Positions 18,590-29,738 of a stretch of 64,000 nt of DNA are shown piece after piece. The translations under genes and the position numbers were made by a program. Source of the stretch: Curtobacterium sp. MCJR17_055 (GTDB taxonomy: Bacteria; Actinomycetota; Actinomycetes; Actinomycetales; Microbacteriaceae). The notes under the pieces are model-generated. The model saw only the letters and a list, made by a program, of their open reading frames with translations. It had not been told where the DNA came from and did not search any database. Within the stretch, counting starts at the first letter, position 1, and each line of letters opens with the position of its first letter. The stretch spans positions 248,001 to 312,000 of the forward strand of contig NZ_QKLF01000005.1 of NCBI RefSeq assembly GCF_003224335.1, given 5' to 3'.

Positions 18590-18779
18590 TGCCGTCACCT
18601 CAATAGAACTGCTGAACGTGTGGAACCGGGGCCCTGCTGGCCGTCCGTGCTGAACCTACCAGCGGGACTCCCGGTGCGGATGTCCCGCCGGGGCGGGGCA
18701 TCGATCCCGACCACCGTACACCGAGGGCGGGGCCGAACCGCGCCGGATCGCCGCGTGGCGCGTGTCGGACCGATCGGGA

Positions 18780-19076
18780 TCAGACGAATCGGTAGGCCAG
18801 GGACTGGACCACGACGCGCAGGATGATGACGACGAGCATCACGATCGTCCACCCGAAGTCGAGCATCACCGGACCGAGTCGGAGCGGCGGCAGCACGCGG
18901 CGGACGGCCTTGATCGGCGGATCGGTCACCGTGTAGACGAACTCCGCGATGACGAGCAGCACGCGCTGCGGCCGCCAGCCGCGGTTGAACGACTGGACCA
19001 GGTCGAGGATGAAACGCCCCCACATGATGAAGAAGTAGAGCGTCAGGACCAGGGAGAGGATCGTGAAGATGAACAC
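18780..19076 (-). CDS. YggT-family membrane protein
   Basis: A 98-residue membrane protein of the YggT family with a hydrophobic helix at the N-terminus, another at the C-terminus and the family motif TDPPIKAVRRVLPPLRLG between them. The gene lies between sepF and divIVA, the position it also has in mycobacteria (Rv2146c), which suggests a role in division or polar growth; the molecular activity is not established. Start codon GTG. The 181 bp up to divIVA hold the divIVA promoter region; no clear boxes were assigned. Confidence 0.9.
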   Translation of the reverse strand: MFIFTILSLVLTLYFFIMWGRFILDLVQSFNRGWRPQRVLLVIAEFVYTVTDPPIKAVRRVLPPLRLGPVMLDFGWTIVMLVVIILRVVVQSLAYRFV

Positions 19077-19096
19077 GTTTCGGCTCGCTCGTCTCG

Positions 19097-19125
19097 TGTG
19101 ACCGGTACCGGGACGGGCCGGTCAC
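19097..19125 (-). terminator. Possible weak hairpin between sepF and yggT
   Basis: GTGACCGG at 19098-19105 pairs with CCGGTCAC at 19118-19125 across a 12-nt loop. The stem is only 8 bp and there is no U-tract, so it may attenuate rather than end transcription. Confidence 0.3.
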
Positions 19126-19193
19126 GGGGCGGGTGGGCCTGGGTGCCGCGCGATGTCCCGGGACCCGTCGGACCCCGGTACCGCACGGGCGGC

Positions 19194-19781
19194 TCAGGAC
19201 TGGGCGAAGAAGTTCGCCTCGATGTCGGACTCTACCTCAGCCGGCTCGCCGCTCACTGCGATGTGCGCGGGCGACAGCAGGAAGACCTTGTTCGTGACGC
19301 GCTCGATCTTGCCGTAGAGACCGAGCGACAGGCCGCTCGCGAAGTCGATCATGCGACGGGCGTCCGTCTCGGTCATCTGCGAGAGGTTGATGATCACGGG
19401 GATGCCGTCGCGGAAGCTCTCGGCGATGGACTGGGCGTCCTTGTACTCGCGCGGGTGGACGGTGAGGATCTCGTTCATTTCCTGGACCGGGGTCGCCTTC
19501 TGTGCGGTCGTGTGCGAGCGGCGGAGCGGGGTGACCTGCGCGCCGCGCTGGGAGGTGTGCGTGGGCTTCACGGCGACGGCGGCCGGAGCCGACGCGGCCG
19601 GGGCTGCGGCCGTCGCGACCGCGGGGGCAGCGGCAGCGGCAGCGGGGGCGTCCTGCTGCGCCGCGGGGGTGGAGGACGGCTGGCGCGCCTGCGTCGGCGC
19701 AGCCTGCTGCTCGTCCTCGTACTCGAGTTCCTCGTCGGCGAGGCCGAGGTAGACCATCGTCTTCTTCAGGGGGTTGGCCAT
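19194..19781 (-). CDS. sepF: Cell division protein SepF
   Basis: Membrane anchor for FtsZ and early divisome component in actinobacteria that lack FtsA and ZipA. The 195-residue protein starts with the membrane-binding amphipathic segment [14 protein letters not shown], followed by a linker of about 60 residues rich in Ala and Pro, and ends with the SepF domain (about residues 105-190: [44 protein letters not shown]). The ATG has GGAGG about 5 nt upstream. It lies 44 nt after yggS in the ftsZ-yggS-sepF order. Its natural ligand, the FtsZ C-terminal tail, is intact in this window. Confidence 0.95.
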   Translation of the reverse strand: MANPLKKTMVYLGLADEELEYEDEQQAAPTQARQPSSTPAAQQDAPAAAAAAPAVATAAAPAASAPAAVAVKPTHTSQRGAQVTPLRRSHTTAQKATPVQEMNEILTVHPREYKDAQSIAESFRDGIPVIINLSQMTETDARRMIDFASGLSLGLYGKIERVTNKVFLLSPAHIAVSGEPAEVESDIEANFFAQS

Positions 19782-19825
19782 GGTTCCTCCGGGAAGTCCG
19801 TGCTCGTTGGTGCCCTGTGTCGAGG

Positions 19826-20551
19826 CTAGGGCGCGTCCGGCCGTTTCCCGGTGATTGCGGTCCCGATCCGCAGGTGTGTCGCGCCCTCGGCGATCGCCTC
19901 GGCGTGGTCGCCGCTCATGCCGGCCGAGATGTCGGTCGCGGTGGGCTCGATCGCGCGGACCCGCTCGGAGACCGCCCGGAGCCGGGCGAACGCGGCGCGG
20001 GGCTCCTCGTCGAGCGGGGCGACCGCCATCACGCCGCGCAGCCGCAGGGTCCCCGTCGCCAGGACCCGTTCCGCCAGGGCGTCGACGTCCTCGGGTGCGA
20101 CACCGCCGCGTCCGGGATCGTCGGTCAGGTTCACCTGGACGAAACCGTCGAGCACGCGGGGGTCCGGTTCGGCGTCCGTCGGCGCGAAGGCGTCGACGAC
20201 GCTCGCCCGGTCGAGCGACTGCACGACGTCGGCGTACCGTCGCGCCTGCCGGGCCTTCTTCGACTGCAGCTGTCCGACGAAGTGCCAGGTCAGGCCGAGG
20301 TCGGCGAGCTCGGCCGCCTTCGCCTGGGCCTCCTGGTGCCGGTTCTCCCCCACGTCGGTGACGCCGAGCGCGGCGAGCTCGCGGACCAGGGACGCCGGGT
20401 GGTACTTCGTGACGACGACGAGCGTCAGCTCGTCGACCGAGCGCCCGGCGGTCCGGGCCGCCTCGGCGATGCTGCCGCGGACGGACGCGAGCCGAGCCTC
20501 CAGTCCGGCGTGGGACGGGAGGCTCGGCTCGCTCTGGTGCCCAGCGGTCAC
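19826..20551 (-). CDS. YggS/PLPBP-family pyridoxal-phosphate homeostasis protein
   Basis: PLP-binding protein of the YggS/PROSC family with a single TIM-barrel domain; it keeps pyridoxal phosphate balance and has no known catalytic activity. The 241-residue product shows the lysine motif [10 protein letters not shown] and [23 protein letters not shown] and the glycine-rich [13 protein letters not shown] region that holds the phosphate. It starts 28 nt after the ftsZ stop with a GTG codon. The position between ftsZ and sepF is conserved in many Gram-positive bacteria. Confidence 0.93.
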   Translation of the reverse strand: MTAGHQSEPSLPSHAGLEARLASVRGSIAEAARTAGRSVDELTLVVVTKYHPASLVRELAALGVTDVGENRHQEAQAKAAELADLGLTWHFVGQLQSKKARQARRYADVVQSLDRASVVDAFAPTDAEPDPRVLDGFVQVNLTDDPGRGGVAPEDVDALAERVLATGTLRLRGVMAVAPLDEEPRAAFARLRAVSERVRAIEPTATDISAGMSGDHAEAIAEGATHLRIGTAITGKRPDAP

Positions 20552-20579
20552 GATGCGCTCGTGCTCACGCGGGGCCGAC

Positions 20580-21746
20580 TCACTTCAGGAAGTCGGGGAC
20601 GTCGAGTTCGTCGTCGTCGTCGAAGGCCGGGTCGGCGGCGCGCTGCGCCGGCGGCTCGTGCTCCTGCGACGCCCAGGACGGGGTCGTGTGGCCGGAGTCC
20701 TCGATGCGGTTGGACGAACCGGTGGCGACGGGCACGGTGGCACCGGCGTCCGGGTCGACGTAGCTCGAGCGGCGCTCCTGGTGCTGCTGCTGCGACGGCT
20801 CGCCGCCGTCGAAGCCGGCGGCGATGACGGTCACGCGGACCTCGTCGCCGAGGGTGTCGTCGATGACCGCACCGAAGATGATGTTCGCCTCGGGGTGGAC
20901 GGCCTCCTGCACCAGGCGGGCGGCGTCGTTGATCTCGAAGATGCCGAGGTTCGAGCCACCCTGGATCGAGAGCAGCACACCGTGTGCGCCGTCGATCGAG
21001 GCCTCGAGCAGCGGCGACGCGACGGCGAGCTCGGCCGCCTTGATCGCCCGGTCCGCCCCGCGGGACGACCCGATGCCCATCAGGGCCGAGCCGGCACCCT
21101 GCATGACGCTCTTGACGTCCGCGAAGTCGAGGTTGATGAGACCCGGGGTCGTGATGAGGTCCGTGATGCCCTGGACACCGGCGAGGAGCACCTGGTCGGC
21201 CGTGGCGAACGCCTCGACCATGGAGATGCCGCGGTCGGAGATCTCGAGCAGACGGTCGTTCGGCACGACGATGAGCGTGTCGACCTCGTCCTTGAGGCTC
21301 GCGACGCCGTTCTCGGCCTGGGACTGGCGACGCTTGCCCTCGAAGCCGAACGGCTTCGTGACGACACCGATGGTGAGGGCGCCGATGGACTTCGCGATGC
21401 GGGCGACGACGGGGGCGCCACCGGTCCCGGTGCCACCACCCTCACCGGCGGTGACGAAGACCATGTCCGCACCGGCGAGGGCTTCCTCGATCTCCTCGGC
21501 GTGGTCCTCGGCGGCACGTCGGCCCACCTCGGGGTCGGCGCCGGCGCCGAGACCGCGGGTGATCTCGCGACCCACGTCGAGCTTGACGTCGGCGTCGCTC
21601 AGGAGCAGGGCCTGCGCGTCGGTGTTGATGGCGATGAACTCGACGCCGCGGAGGCCGAGTTCGATCATGCGGTTGACGGCGTTGACACCGCCGCCGCCGA
21701 CGCCGACCACCTTGATGACGGCGAGGTAGTTGTGGTTCGTGGTCAC
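20580..21746 (-). CDS. ftsZ: Cell division GTPase FtsZ
   Basis: Tubulin-like GTPase that forms the Z ring. The 388-residue protein has the N-terminal nucleotide motif [15 protein letters not shown], the tubulin signature [13 protein letters not shown], and the T7 synergy loop [13 protein letters not shown]. The C-terminal linker is about 50 residues and variable; the last residues, [11 protein letters not shown], are the conserved peptide that binds SepF and FtsW. I choose the GTG at 21746, which has GGAGG 10 nt upstream, over an ATG ten codons earlier. A dyad, CTCAACCTGTGCTTGAAG, lies 26-43 nt before the start and may be an FtsR site. Confidence 0.98.
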   Translation of the reverse strand: MTTNHNYLAVIKVVGVGGGGVNAVNRMIELGLRGVEFIAINTDAQALLLSDADVKLDVGREITRGLGAGADPEVGRRAAEDHAEEIEEALAGADMVFVTAGEGGGTGTGGAPVVARIAKSIGALTIGVVTKPFGFEGKRRQSQAENGVASLKDEVDTLIVVPNDRLLEISDRGISMVEAFATADQVLLAGVQGITDLITTPGLINLDFADVKSVMQGAGSALMGIGSSRGADRAIKAAELAVASPLLEASIDGAHGVLLSIQGGSNLGIFEINDAARLVQEAVHPEANIIFGAVIDDTLGDEVRVTVIAAGFDGGEPSQQQHQERRSSYVDPDAGATVPVATGSSNRIEDSGHTTPSWASQEHEPPAQRAADPAFDDDDELDVPDFLK

Positions 21747-21771
21747 GTCTGTCCGGCCTCCGGTCAAAACC

Positions 21772-21789
21772 CTCAACCTGTGCTTGAAG
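21772..21789. promoter_or_regulatory. Candidate FtsR-type operator in front of ftsZ
   Basis: CTCAACCTGTGCTTGAAG on the plus strand is a dyad, TCAAS-N5-STTGA. An 18-bp sequence with identical outer bases occurs before the MerR gene at 55928-55945. FtsR, known in Corynebacterium glutamicum as an activator of ftsZ, is encoded at 56074-56778. A TAGAAC hexamer, a possible -10 box, lies at 21796-21801 on the minus strand. The link is inferred. Confidence 0.45.
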
Positions 21790-21905
21790 TTCAGAGTTCT
21801 AGCTGCTACGAATGGTGCTGGTCCCGACGCTACGGGTGCCGTCCGCTCGGTGACGACCCGCCACGCCGCGTGTCGTCGATGCCGCCCGGCAATTGTCCGC
21901 CGCCG

Positions 21906-23255
21906 TCAGGACCGCGGTCGGATGATCCCGTTGTCGGGAGCCGACACGTCGAACTCGACCTCGGTGTCCGGCGACCGCTGCGCGTGGTCCGCCACGAGTG
22001 CCGCGAGCAGGTCGGCCTTCGCCGCGGACTCGTCCGGGCTCCCCCACACCACGCTGGACCCGTCCCGCATGCTCAGGGTGACGTCGTCCGACGTCGAGGC
22101 GGCGATGCCCGAGACCTGCTTCCGGACGTCCGTCGGCATCGCCAGGACGACCTCCGTCATCGTCCGGAACACCGTCGAGCCGAGCTTCGCCCGACCGATG
22201 TCCGCCAGTGGCATGTCGTCCGGCCGCTTCGTCGACGACTGCACGACGATCCCGGCGGGGTCGACGAGGTCGAAGCCCTTCCCGGACTGCACCGCGACGA
22301 CCGGGGTCCGCTCGGTGACCGTGACCACGAGGGTGTGCGGTGGTTCCTCCTCGGTCACGTAGCGCTCGATGAGCGGGAAGCCGGCGATCCGCTCCTGCAC
22401 CTCGTCCAGGTCGATCCGGGCCAGGGGTGTGCCGATCTGCCCGGACAGCGCGGCCCGGACCTCGGCGGCGTCGACGCGGTCGGTGCCCTTCACCTCGATG
22501 GTCCGGAGGGCCATGAGCGGCGAGTACACGGCGACGAGCACGGACGCGACGAGGACGACGACGACACCGCCCGCCGCGAGCCACGCTGCACGTCGGTGTC
22601 GGCTCCGCCGCGTGAAGCGCCGGACCTCGGCCCGCTCGAGCAGCCGACGGCGCTTGCGGGCGACGCGGGCCTCTCGTGCGGTCTCCGCCGCACGGACGCG
22701 CGCGCCGATCGGGGTCGTCGAGGGGACGTGCGGCGCGACGTCCGGCGCGCCGGGGCCGTCGTGTCCGAGGTGACGGTCGTCGTCGGTCCCGCCGAGCGCG
22801 GCCGACCTGCCGGCCCGGTCCGTGCCGCTGTCCGGGGTCGTGCCGCTGTCCGGGGTCGTGCCGCTGTCCGGGGTCGTGCCGGCGGACGGGGCCCGGTCGG
22901 CGTCCGTCGCCACCCGGACGCGCGGACGGGAGGCCCGACCCGGTCGGGTGGTGCCCGTGTCGACCGGCCCGGTCGACCGCTCGTCCTCGGTGAGGTCCAC
23001 CTCCGGCAGGTCCGGCAGGCCGGTCACGCGTCCGGCGGTGCCGTCCGCGTCGCGACCCACACCACGTTCGGCGCGCTCGTCCGCAGCCGGCGTGCGGGAC
23101 GCGCGTCGGGCCTCCCGGGCGCCGTCCAACGCGGCTCGGAGACCCGCTGTCCGGGACGGACGCCGGGCTTCCCACGCGCCGTCGGCAGGAGCGGCGGACC
23201 CGGCGTGGCGGTCGTCGAGCCCGGCGTGCTCGTCGAAGCCCTCGGGTCGCTTCAC
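21906..23255 (-). CDS. ftsQ: Cell division protein FtsQ/DivIB
   Basis: Bitopic divisome protein that links early and late division proteins through its POTRA domain. The 449-residue product is long for the family because of a 223-residue cytoplasmic N-terminus rich in charged residues, Pro and Thr and predicted to be disordered. It contains three perfect copies of the hexapeptide DSGTTP from an 18-bp DNA repeat. One transmembrane helix (about 224-245) precedes the POTRA domain ([20 protein letters not shown]) and the beta domain. The GTG start overlaps the murC stop (GTGA). The terminal residues lie 159 nt before the ftsZ start. Confidence 0.93.
   Translation of the reverse strand: MKRPEGFDEHAGLDDRHAGSAAPADGAWEARRPSRTAGLRAALDGAREARRASRTPAADERAERGVGRDADGTAGRVTGLPDLPEVDLTEDERSTGPVDTGTTRPGRASRPRVRVATDADRAPSAGTTPDSGTTPDSGTTPDSGTDRAGRSAALGGTDDDRHLGHDGPGAPDVAPHVPSTTPIGARVRAAETAREARVARKRRRLLERAEVRRFTRRSRHRRAAWLAAGGVVVVLVASVLVAVYSPLMALRTIEVKGTDRVDAAEVRAALSGQIGTPLARIDLDEVQERIAGFPLIERYVTEEEPPHTLVVTVTERTPVVAVQSGKGFDLVDPAGIVVQSSTKRPDDMPLADIGRAKLGSTVFRTMTEVVLAMPTDVRKQVSGIAASTSDDVTLSMRDGSSVVWGSPDESAAKADLLAALVADHAQRSPDTEVEFDVSAPDNGIIRPRS
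22822..22875. repeat. Coding minisatellite, three perfect 18-bp units in ftsQ
   Basis: GTGCCGCTGTCCGGGGTC is present three times without a mismatch. On the coding strand it encodes GTTPDS repeats in the cytoplasmic tail of FtsQ. The unit keeps the reading frame, so copy-number change would lengthen or shorten the tail by six residues. Confidence 0.9.
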
Positions 23256-24676
23256 CGGCCCGCGGCCCCGGGTCCGGTCTGCAGTGCGGTGAGCACCTGC
23301 GGGATGATGCGGTAGACGTCCCCGCAGCTCAGGGTCATCACGATGTCGCCGTCCCGTGCCACGGCGGCGGCCCGTGCCGACGCCTCGGCCCAGTCCGGCA
23401 GGTAGTCCACACGGCTCTGGTCCGCGAAGCGCTCCTGCACCAGGGCGCCCGTGACACCGGGCTCCGGGTCCTCGCGGGCGCCGTACACGTCGAGGACGAC
23501 GGTGTGGTCGGCGAGCTCCTCGTACACGCTGGCGAACTCCCCGGCCATCATCCGGGTGCGCGAGTACAGGTGCGGCTGGTGGATCGCGATGATCCGACCG
23601 TCGCCGACGACGTCACGCGCGGCCCGGAGCGCCGCGGCGACCTCGGTCGGGTGGTGCGCGTAGTCGTCGTACACGGACACGCCGCGCTCGACGCCGTGCA
23701 GCTCGAAGCGACGCTCGGTGCCACCGAACGCCTCGATGCCGCGCACCGCGTCCGCCGGGTCGACGCCGAGGCCGACGAGCACGGCGAACGCGCCGACCGC
23801 GTTCACCGCGTTGTGGCGACCAGGGACCCGGAGTGCCAGGTGGTACGAGGCGCCGCCCCAGCGGAGGTCCACACCGACACCGGCACCCTCGTCGACGCGC
23901 TCGATCCGGACGTCGGCGTCCTCGGCCTCCCCGAAGGTGACGATCTCGGGGGCGTCCTCGCGCTCCCGGAGGCCCGCCGTGACCCGCACCGCTCCGGCGT
24001 CGTCGCTCGACACGACGACCCGCTCCCGCGCCTTCGCCGCGAACTCGACGAACGCGTCGATGAAGGCCTGCTCGCTGCCGTAGTGGTCCAGGTGGTCGGG
24101 GTCGACGTTCGTGATGAGCGCGACGGCGACGTCGTAGAGCAGGAAGGAGCCGTCGGACTCGTCCGCCTCGACGACGAACAGGTCGCTGCTGCCCGGCGCC
24201 GAACTCGTGCCGAGGGACTGGATCACACCGCCGTTCACGAAGCTCGGGTCGAGCCCGAGTTCGACGAGCGCCGTCACGACCATGCCCGTCGAGGTCGTCT
24301 TGCCGTGCGCGCCGGCGACCGCCACGAGGCGGTGCGAGGAGATCAGGGCGGCGAGGGCCTGCGAGCGGTGCAGGACCGGGAGCCCGCGGCGCTTCGCCTC
24401 GAGCAGTTCCGGGTTGTCCGGCCACAGCGCGCTCGTGACGACCACGGTGTCGGCGTCGCCCAGGTTGGCGGCGTCGTGCCCGATCCGGACGTCCGCGCCG
24501 AGTTCGCGCATCCGGCCCGTCGTCGCGGTCTCGCGGGAGTCGCTCCCCGAGACCCGGTGGCCCGCGGCCAGGAACATCCGGGCGATGCCGCTCATGCCGG
24601 ACCCGCCGATGCCGACGAAGTGCACCTTGCCGAGGTCGTCCGGGATCGGCTGGGTGAGGTCCGGCTTGATGGTCAT
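23252..24676 (-). CDS. murC: UDP-N-acetylmuramate--L-alanine ligase
   Basis: Adds L-Ala to UDP-MurNAc, the first peptide step of peptidoglycan synthesis in the cytoplasm. The 474-residue Mur ligase has the N-terminal UDP-binding motif [17 protein letters not shown], the ATP P-loop [13 protein letters not shown], the metal/kinase region EADESDGSF and the C-terminal [11 protein letters not shown]. The frame is open much further upstream, but the ATG at 24676 overlaps the murG stop (ATGA) and starts the family domain. Its own stop overlaps the ftsQ start, so translation of murG, murC and ftsQ is probably coupled. Confidence 0.97.
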   Translation of the reverse strand: MTIKPDLTQPIPDDLGKVHFVGIGGSGMSGIARMFLAAGHRVSGSDSRETATTGRMRELGADVRIGHDAANLGDADTVVVTSALWPDNPELLEAKRRGLPVLHRSQALAALISSHRLVAVAGAHGKTTSTGMVVTALVELGLDPSFVNGGVIQSLGTSSAPGSSDLFVVEADESDGSFLLYDVAVALITNVDPDHLDHYGSEQAFIDAFVEFAAKARERVVVSSDDAGAVRVTAGLREREDAPEIVTFGEAEDADVRIERVDEGAGVGVDLRWGGASYHLALRVPGRHNAVNAVGAFAVLVGLGVDPADAVRGIEAFGGTERRFELHGVERGVSVYDDYAHHPTEVAAALRAARDVVGDGRIIAIHQPHLYSRTRMMAGEFASVYEELADHTVVLDVYGAREDPEPGVTGALVQERFADQSRVDYLPDWAEASARAAAVARDGDIVMTLSCGDVYRIIPQVLTALQTGPGAAGR

Positions 24677-25809
24677 GGTTCCTCCGTGGTGCTGGTGGTG
24701 CTGGTGCCGGTCGGTCGGCCGGTGCTGCTCCCGCGACGTCCGGCCGCGGCGGCGAGCACGAGTCCCGTCATGCGGTCCGCGCCGTCGCGGTGTCCGACGC
24801 TGCCGGCGCGGACGGCCATGTCGGCGATGCCGGCACGGTCCTCCAGGACGGTCAGGAGCTGCAACGTCACCCAGTCGGGCGTGAATTCCGCGTCGTCGAC
24901 CAGCAGCGCTCCCCCGGCGGCGACGACGTCCCGCGCGTTGTGCCGCTGCTCGCCGTTGCCGACCGGGTATGGCACGAGCACACTCGGCAGGCCGACCGCC
25001 GTCAGCTCGCAGACCATGCCGGCACCGGAGCGCGAGACCACGAAGTCGGCCGCGGCGTACGCCAGGTCCATCCGGTCGCAGTACGGCAGCACGTGGTAGC
25101 CGTCCAGGTCGCTCGGCCCGATGTCGGACGCCGCGCCCACCACGTGCAGGATCTGCCAGCCCGCGCCGAGGATCGTCGCCGCGGCCCGATGCACCGTGCG
25201 GTTGATGCTCCGGGCACCCGAGGACCCGCCGGTGACGAGCAGCACGGGGCGGTCCGGGTCGAGTCCGAACTCCGCGAACCCGGCGGCACGCTCGGCACGA
25301 CGGTCCAGACGCTCGATCTCGCGGCGCAGGGGCATGCCGACGACCTGCGAGTGCGGCAGCCGGGTGTTCGAGAACGTCACGCCGACGTGCGTGGTCAGCA
25401 CCGCCGCCATCCGGTTCGCGAGCCCGGGCTTGGCGTTCTGCTCGTGCACGACGACGGGCGTCCCGGTGCGCTTCGCCGCCACGTACGCCGGGGCGGCCGC
25501 GTACCCGCCGACGCCGAGGACGACGGCGATCTCGCGCTCGCGGATGATGCGCTCGGTGCGGCGGACGGCGGACCAGAACGCGCCCGGGAACCGGAGTGCG
25601 GCGGCGTTCGGCTTCCGCGGGAAGGGCAGCCGCGGGATCGTGACGAGCTCGTACCCGCGCATCGGCACGAGCCGGGACTCCAGGCCCTCGGCGGTGCCGA
25701 GCACCAGGACCTCGTCCTCCGGCGACCGCTGGGTCAGCCGGTCGGCCACCGCGAGCAGCGGGTTGACGTGGCCGGCGGTCCCGCCGCCGGCGAAGAGGAA
25801 GCGGCTCAC
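24673..25809 (-). CDS. murG: UDP-GlcNAc:lipid I N-acetylglucosaminyltransferase
   Basis: Transfers GlcNAc from UDP-GlcNAc to lipid I, giving lipid II at the inner membrane face. The 378-residue GT28 protein shows the N-terminal [16 protein letters not shown] loop, [26 protein letters not shown] and the donor-site region [12 protein letters not shown], followed by [24 protein letters not shown]. The C-terminal tail of about 20 residues is Ser/Thr rich and variable. The GTG start overlaps the ftsW stop and its stop overlaps the murC start, both by 4 nt. Confidence 0.97.
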   Translation of the reverse strand: MSRFLFAGGGTAGHVNPLLAVADRLTQRSPEDEVLVLGTAEGLESRLVPMRGYELVTIPRLPFPRKPNAAALRFPGAFWSAVRRTERIIREREIAVVLGVGGYAAAPAYVAAKRTGTPVVVHEQNAKPGLANRMAAVLTTHVGVTFSNTRLPHSQVVGMPLRREIERLDRRAERAAGFAEFGLDPDRPVLLVTGGSSGARSINRTVHRAAATILGAGWQILHVVGAASDIGPSDLDGYHVLPYCDRMDLAYAAADFVVSRSGAGMVCELTAVGLPSVLVPYPVGNGEQRHNARDVVAAGGALLVDDAEFTPDWVTLQLLTVLEDRAGIADMAVRAGSVGHRDGADRMTGLVLAAAAGRRGSSTGRPTGTSTTSTTEEP

Positions 25810-27146
25810 CGCAGGGCTCCGTTCTGCGTCCCGGGTGCCGGGACGGTGGTGCGTCCGGGCGCACCGCTCCGACCGGGACCGCCCGACCCGGTGCGGGCCG
25901 GCAGGTCACGGGCGAAGGACAGCACGACACCGATCGCGACGAGGGTCATGATGAGGGCCGATCCACCGGCCGAGATGAGCGGGAGCGGGACGCCGAGCAC
26001 CGGGAGCAGCCCCAGGACGACGGCGATGTTGACGAGCGCCTGCCCGATCACCCACGCCAGCACACCACCGGTGACGGTCCGCACGAACGGGTCCGGCGAG
26101 AGCCGGATGACCCGGATCATGCCGATCGCGAGCACCACGAACAGCGCGAGGACGACGACGGCGCCGATCAGGCCGAGCTCCTCGCCGACGATCGCGAAGA
26201 TGTAGTCGTTGTCCGCCTCGGGCAGCCACGACCACTTCAGCTTCGAGTTGCCGAGTCCCACGCCGAACACCCCGCCGGACGCCAGCGCCCACATGCCGTG
26301 CACGGGCTGCCAGCACAGGTCCTGGGCCTGGTTCGAGTCGGTGCAGCCGGACAGCCACGCACTGATGCGCGTCTGGCGTGAGCTCGAGGCCATCGTGACG
26401 ACCGGCAGCATCACCGCGATCGCGACGACGCCGACCGCGAGGTGTCGCAGCCGCACCCCACCGACGAAGAGACTGCCGAAGACCAGGATCATCATGATCA
26501 TCGCGGTCCCCTGGTCCCCGCCGAGGAGCACCAGGCCGATGGACACCGCGGTCGCGAGCCCGACCGGGATGAAGACCTCGCGCCAGTCGTGCAGCTTCTC
26601 GCGCTTCCGGAAGAGCACGGCGCCGATGCCGAGCACGAGCGCGAGCTTGAGGAGTTCGGACGGCTGCGCGGTGAACGCACCGAGGCCGATCCAGTTCCGG
26701 TTGCCCTGGATGTCGATGCCCATCGGGGTGAACACGAGGAGCTGCAGGACGAGCCCGGCACCGAGGATGCGCATCGCCCACCGCCGCCAGAACTCGCCGG
26801 GGAACCGGCTCACGACGAGCATGAGCGGGACGCCGATGAGCGCGTACAGGCCCTGCTTCGCGAAGGCGCCGAAGAAGCCGTGCTTGTAGCGGTACTCCTC
26901 GACGCTCGACGACGACAGCACCATCACCACGCCGAAGACGACGAGGAAGAGCGTGACGCCGAGGATCGTGTAGAACGTCGTGGACTCGGCCACGAACACG
27001 TTCTTCACCGCGACGACGGCCCCGTTCGACCGGCGACGCGCACCGTCCACCCCGGCACCCACGCGCGCGGAGGCGGCCGCGCCCGCCGCGCCGGCGCGTG
27101 CTCGGGCGCTACGGCCGTTCGTCGGAAGATCCGTCGGTGTCGCCAT
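25806..27146 (-). CDS. ftsW: Lipid II polymerase FtsW (SEDS family)
   Basis: Polytopic membrane peptidoglycan polymerase of the septum, working with FtsI (present in the window). The 446-residue protein has about ten helices, the SEDS motifs GNRNWIGLG and [11 protein letters not shown], and the C-terminal [21 protein letters not shown]. The cytoplasmic N-terminus of about 50 residues is basic and Ala rich, and the C-terminus is Pro/Gly rich. The frame remains open upstream inside murD, but the ATG at 27146 has GGGAGG 8 nt before it; it overlaps the 3' end of murD by 38 nt. Its stop overlaps the murG start by 4 nt. Confidence 0.95.
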   Translation of the reverse strand: MATPTDLPTNGRSARARAGAAGAAASARVGAGVDGARRRSNGAVVAVKNVFVAESTTFYTILGVTLFLVVFGVVMVLSSSSVEEYRYKHGFFGAFAKQGLYALIGVPLMLVVSRFPGEFWRRWAMRILGAGLVLQLLVFTPMGIDIQGNRNWIGLGAFTAQPSELLKLALVLGIGAVLFRKREKLHDWREVFIPVGLATAVSIGLVLLGGDQGTAMIMMILVFGSLFVGGVRLRHLAVGVVAIAVMLPVVTMASSSRQTRISAWLSGCTDSNQAQDLCWQPVHGMWALASGGVFGVGLGNSKLKWSWLPEADNDYIFAIVGEELGLIGAVVVLALFVVLAIGMIRVIRLSPDPFVRTVTGGVLAWVIGQALVNIAVVLGLLPVLGVPLPLISAGGSALIMTLVAIGVVLSFARDLPARTGSGGPGRSGAPGRTTVPAPGTQNGALR

Positions 27147-28638
27147 CGGCGTCGCCTCCCAGGTGCTCGTGGACCGCAGCCGCGAAACGCTCGCCCCGGT
27201 CTGCGTAGGAACCGAACTGGTCGAACGACGCCGCCGCCGGGGCGAGGAGGACCGTGTCGCCCGGTCGCGCGACCGAAGCGGCATGCCGGACCGCCTCGGG
27301 CATGACCTGCTCAGTGTCCGTCGCTTCCACCTGCAGCACCGGGACCGTGGGCGCGTGTCGTGCGAATGCCTCGAGCACCGGAGCCCGGTCGGTCCCGATG
27401 ACGACGACGGCGCGCACCCCGGGGCCGAACCGCTCGACGAGCCCGTCGATGTCCACGCCCTTGAACAGGCCGCCCACGATCCACACGACCGGGTCGAAGG
27501 CGGACAGGGACGCCGTCGCCGCGTGCGGGTTCGTCGCCTTCGAGTCGTCGACCCAGGCGATGCCGTCCGCGGTCGCGACCGACTCGGTGCGGTGGTGGTC
27601 GGCGCGGAAGGCCTGCACGGCGGCACGGACGGCACTCGGCTGCACGGCCGCGGCACGCGCCAGGGCGGCCGCCGCGAGCACGTTCGCGGTCATGTGCGGG
27701 CTGTCCAGGCCGGCGAGCTCCAGGTCCGCGACGGTCGCGAGCTCGAGCGCGCTGTTGCGGCGGTCCTCGGTGAAGGCGCGGTCGCAGAGCACGTCGTCCA
27801 CGACGCCGACGTCCCCGGGCGCGGGGACGCCGAGCGAGAACCCGACGGCGCGGCACCCCTCGACCACGTCGGCCTCCTCGACCATGTGCCGGGTGACCTC
27901 GTCCGCCGTGTTGTACACGCACGCCATCACGGTGCGCTCGTAGACCTTGGCCTTCGCGGCACGGTATGCCTCCGCCGACCCGTGCCACTCCAGGTGGTCG
28001 TCGGCGATGTTCAGGCACGCCGACGCGAGCGGGACCACGGCGCCGGGCCCGGTGGTCGGCATGTAGTGGAGCTGGTGGCTGGAGAGCTCGACGACGAGCA
28101 CGTCGAAGCCCTCCGGGTCCCGCACGACGTCGAGCACCGGCACCCCGATGTTCCCGCAGGCGACGGCACGGAGTCCTCCGGCGGCGTACATCGCCGTCGC
28201 GAGCTGCGTCGTCGTGGTCTTGCCGTTCGTGCCGGTGATCGTCACCCAGGGCGCGGCGACCGGCCCCTTCACGACCTTGTCGCGCACGCGCCAGGCGAGC
28301 TCGATGTCGCCCCACACGGTGCTGTTCGCCACAGCCCAGGCGACGGTGGGGTTGTGCGGCGGGAGCCCGGGCGACACGACGACCAGGTCCGGGGCGTGCT
28401 CGACGAGCGCCGCGGGCACGGTGTCGAGCGGCGTCTGCACGAACCGCGCCCCGATGACGTCGAGCAGCTCGACGCTGTCGGCGGGAGCGTCGGTCGAGTA
28501 GACGACGACCTCGCTGCCGAGCTCCGCGAGCGTGTCGGCGACCGAGAACCCCGTCGAGCCGAGGCCGAGCACCGCCACCCGCAGGCCCTTCCAGCCTCCG
28601 GCGTACCAGCTGTCGAGACCGTTCAGGCGTTCGCTCAT
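27109..28638 (-). CDS. murD: UDP-N-acetylmuramoyl-L-alanine--D-glutamate ligase
   Basis: Adds D-glutamate to UDP-MurNAc-L-Ala. The 509-residue Mur ligase shows the N-terminal [14 protein letters not shown], the P-loop [13 protein letters not shown] and the central ELSSHQLHY, then [13 protein letters not shown]. It is somewhat longer than the 450-residue enterobacterial enzyme, partly in the C-terminal domain. The ATG at 28638 overlaps the mraY stop (ATGA); a second in-frame ATG six codons earlier lies inside mraY and is less likely. The last 38 nt overlap the ftsW coding region in another frame. Confidence 0.96.
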   Translation of the reverse strand: MSERLNGLDSWYAGGWKGLRVAVLGLGSTGFSVADTLAELGSEVVVYSTDAPADSVELLDVIGARFVQTPLDTVPAALVEHAPDLVVVSPGLPPHNPTVAWAVANSTVWGDIELAWRVRDKVVKGPVAAPWVTITGTNGKTTTTQLATAMYAAGGLRAVACGNIGVPVLDVVRDPEGFDVLVVELSSHQLHYMPTTGPGAVVPLASACLNIADDHLEWHGSAEAYRAAKAKVYERTVMACVYNTADEVTRHMVEEADVVEGCRAVGFSLGVPAPGDVGVVDDVLCDRAFTEDRRNSALELATVADLELAGLDSPHMTANVLAAAALARAAAVQPSAVRAAVQAFRADHHRTESVATADGIAWVDDSKATNPHAATASLSAFDPVVWIVGGLFKGVDIDGLVERFGPGVRAVVVIGTDRAPVLEAFARHAPTVPVLQVEATDTEQVMPEAVRHAASVARPGDTVLLAPAAASFDQFGSYADRGERFAAAVHEHLGGDADGDTDGSSDERP

Positions 28639-29738
28639 TGGACTCGTGCGATCCATTCCAGGTAGAACAGTCCGACCCCGGCCGCGACGCAGAGCCCCGC
28701 GATGATCCAGAACCGGACGACGACGGTCACCTCGGCCCAGCCCTTGAGCTCGAAGTGGTGGTGCAGGGGGCTCATCCGGAAGATGCGCTTGCCGTGCGTG
28801 ATCTTGAAGTACGCGCGCTGCAGGATGACGGACCCGGTGACGATGAAGAACAGGCCGCCGATGAGGATGAGCAGGAGCTCGGTGCGGCTGAGGATCGCGA
28901 GCCCGGCGAGGGCACCGCCGAGGCCGAGCGACCCGGTGTCACCGAGGAAGATCTGCGCCGGCGAGGTGTTGTACCAGAGGAAGCCGATGAGGCCGCCGCA
29001 GACCGCCGCCGCGACGACGGCGAGGTCGAGCGGGTCCGTCACGGTGTAGCAGGCGTGCCGGGTGCTCTCGTCGATCCGGGCACCGCCGCAGATCTGGTTC
29101 GACTGCCAGAAGCCGATGATGACGTACGAGCCGATGGCGAGGATGCTCGACCCGGTCGCGAGCCCGTCGAGTCCGTCCGCGACGTTGACGCCGTTCGAGG
29201 TCGAGACCGTGAGCAACACGATCCAGGCCAGGAACAGGACGGTCCCGATGACCGTGCCGAGCGCCATGAAGTCGAGCCACGGGACGTCGCGGATCGCGGA
29301 GATCATCGTCGACGCCGGCGGCTTCCCGTTGCCGGTCGGGACCACCAGGGCGATCGTCGCGAAGACGACCCCGACGATGACCTGGCCGAGGACCTTGGCC
29401 CAGCCGCCGAGCCCCAGGCTGCGCTGTCGGCGCACCTTGAGGAAGTCGTCGACGAAGCCGACCACGCCGAGCCCCACCATGAGGAACAGCACGAGCAGCC
29501 CGGACAGCGTCACCGGGTCGCGCCCGGCGAGGTGCCCGACGAAGTACCCGATCACGGCGCCCAGGATGAGGACGATGCCGCCCATGGTCGCGGTGCCGCG
29601 CTTGGTGTGGTGCGACTGCGGACCGTCGTCACGGATGAACTGCCCCCACCCGAGCCGGTGGAACAGCTTGATGAACAGCGGCGTGAGCAGCAGTGTGAAC
29701 ACCAGCGACACGGCGCCGGCGACGAGGAGCGCGATCAT
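28635..29738 (-). CDS. mraY: Phospho-N-acetylmuramoyl-pentapeptide transferase
   Basis: Integral membrane enzyme that moves phospho-MurNAc-pentapeptide onto undecaprenyl phosphate, giving lipid I. The 367-residue protein has ten predicted helices and the family motifs [17 protein letters not shown] (the catalytic Asp pair), the [12 protein letters not shown] block and the C-terminal [15 protein letters not shown]. It overlaps murF by 4 nt (ATGA) at its start and murD by 4 nt at its end. Confidence 0.97.
   Translation of the reverse strand: MIALLVAGAVSLVFTLLLTPLFIKLFHRLGWGQFIRDDGPQSHHTKRGTATMGGIVLILGAVIGYFVGHLAGRDPVTLSGLLVLFLMVGLGVVGFVDDFLKVRRQRSLGLGGWAKVLGQVIVGVVFATIALVVPTGNGKPPASTMISAIRDVPWLDFMALGTVIGTVLFLAWIVLLTVSTSNGVNVADGLDGLATGSSILAIGSYVIIGFWQSNQICGGARIDESTRHACYTVTDPLDLAVVAAAVCGGLIGFLWYNTSPAQIFLGDTGSLGLGGALAGLAILSRTELLLILIGGLFFIVTGSVILQRAYFKITHGKRIFRMSPLHHHFELKGWAEVTVVVRFWIIAGLCVAAGVGLFYLEWIARVQ

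Noticed and set aside
24677..25930. Upstream extension of the murC frame
   Set aside because: It overlaps murG in another frame; the ATG overlapping the murG stop is the natural start.
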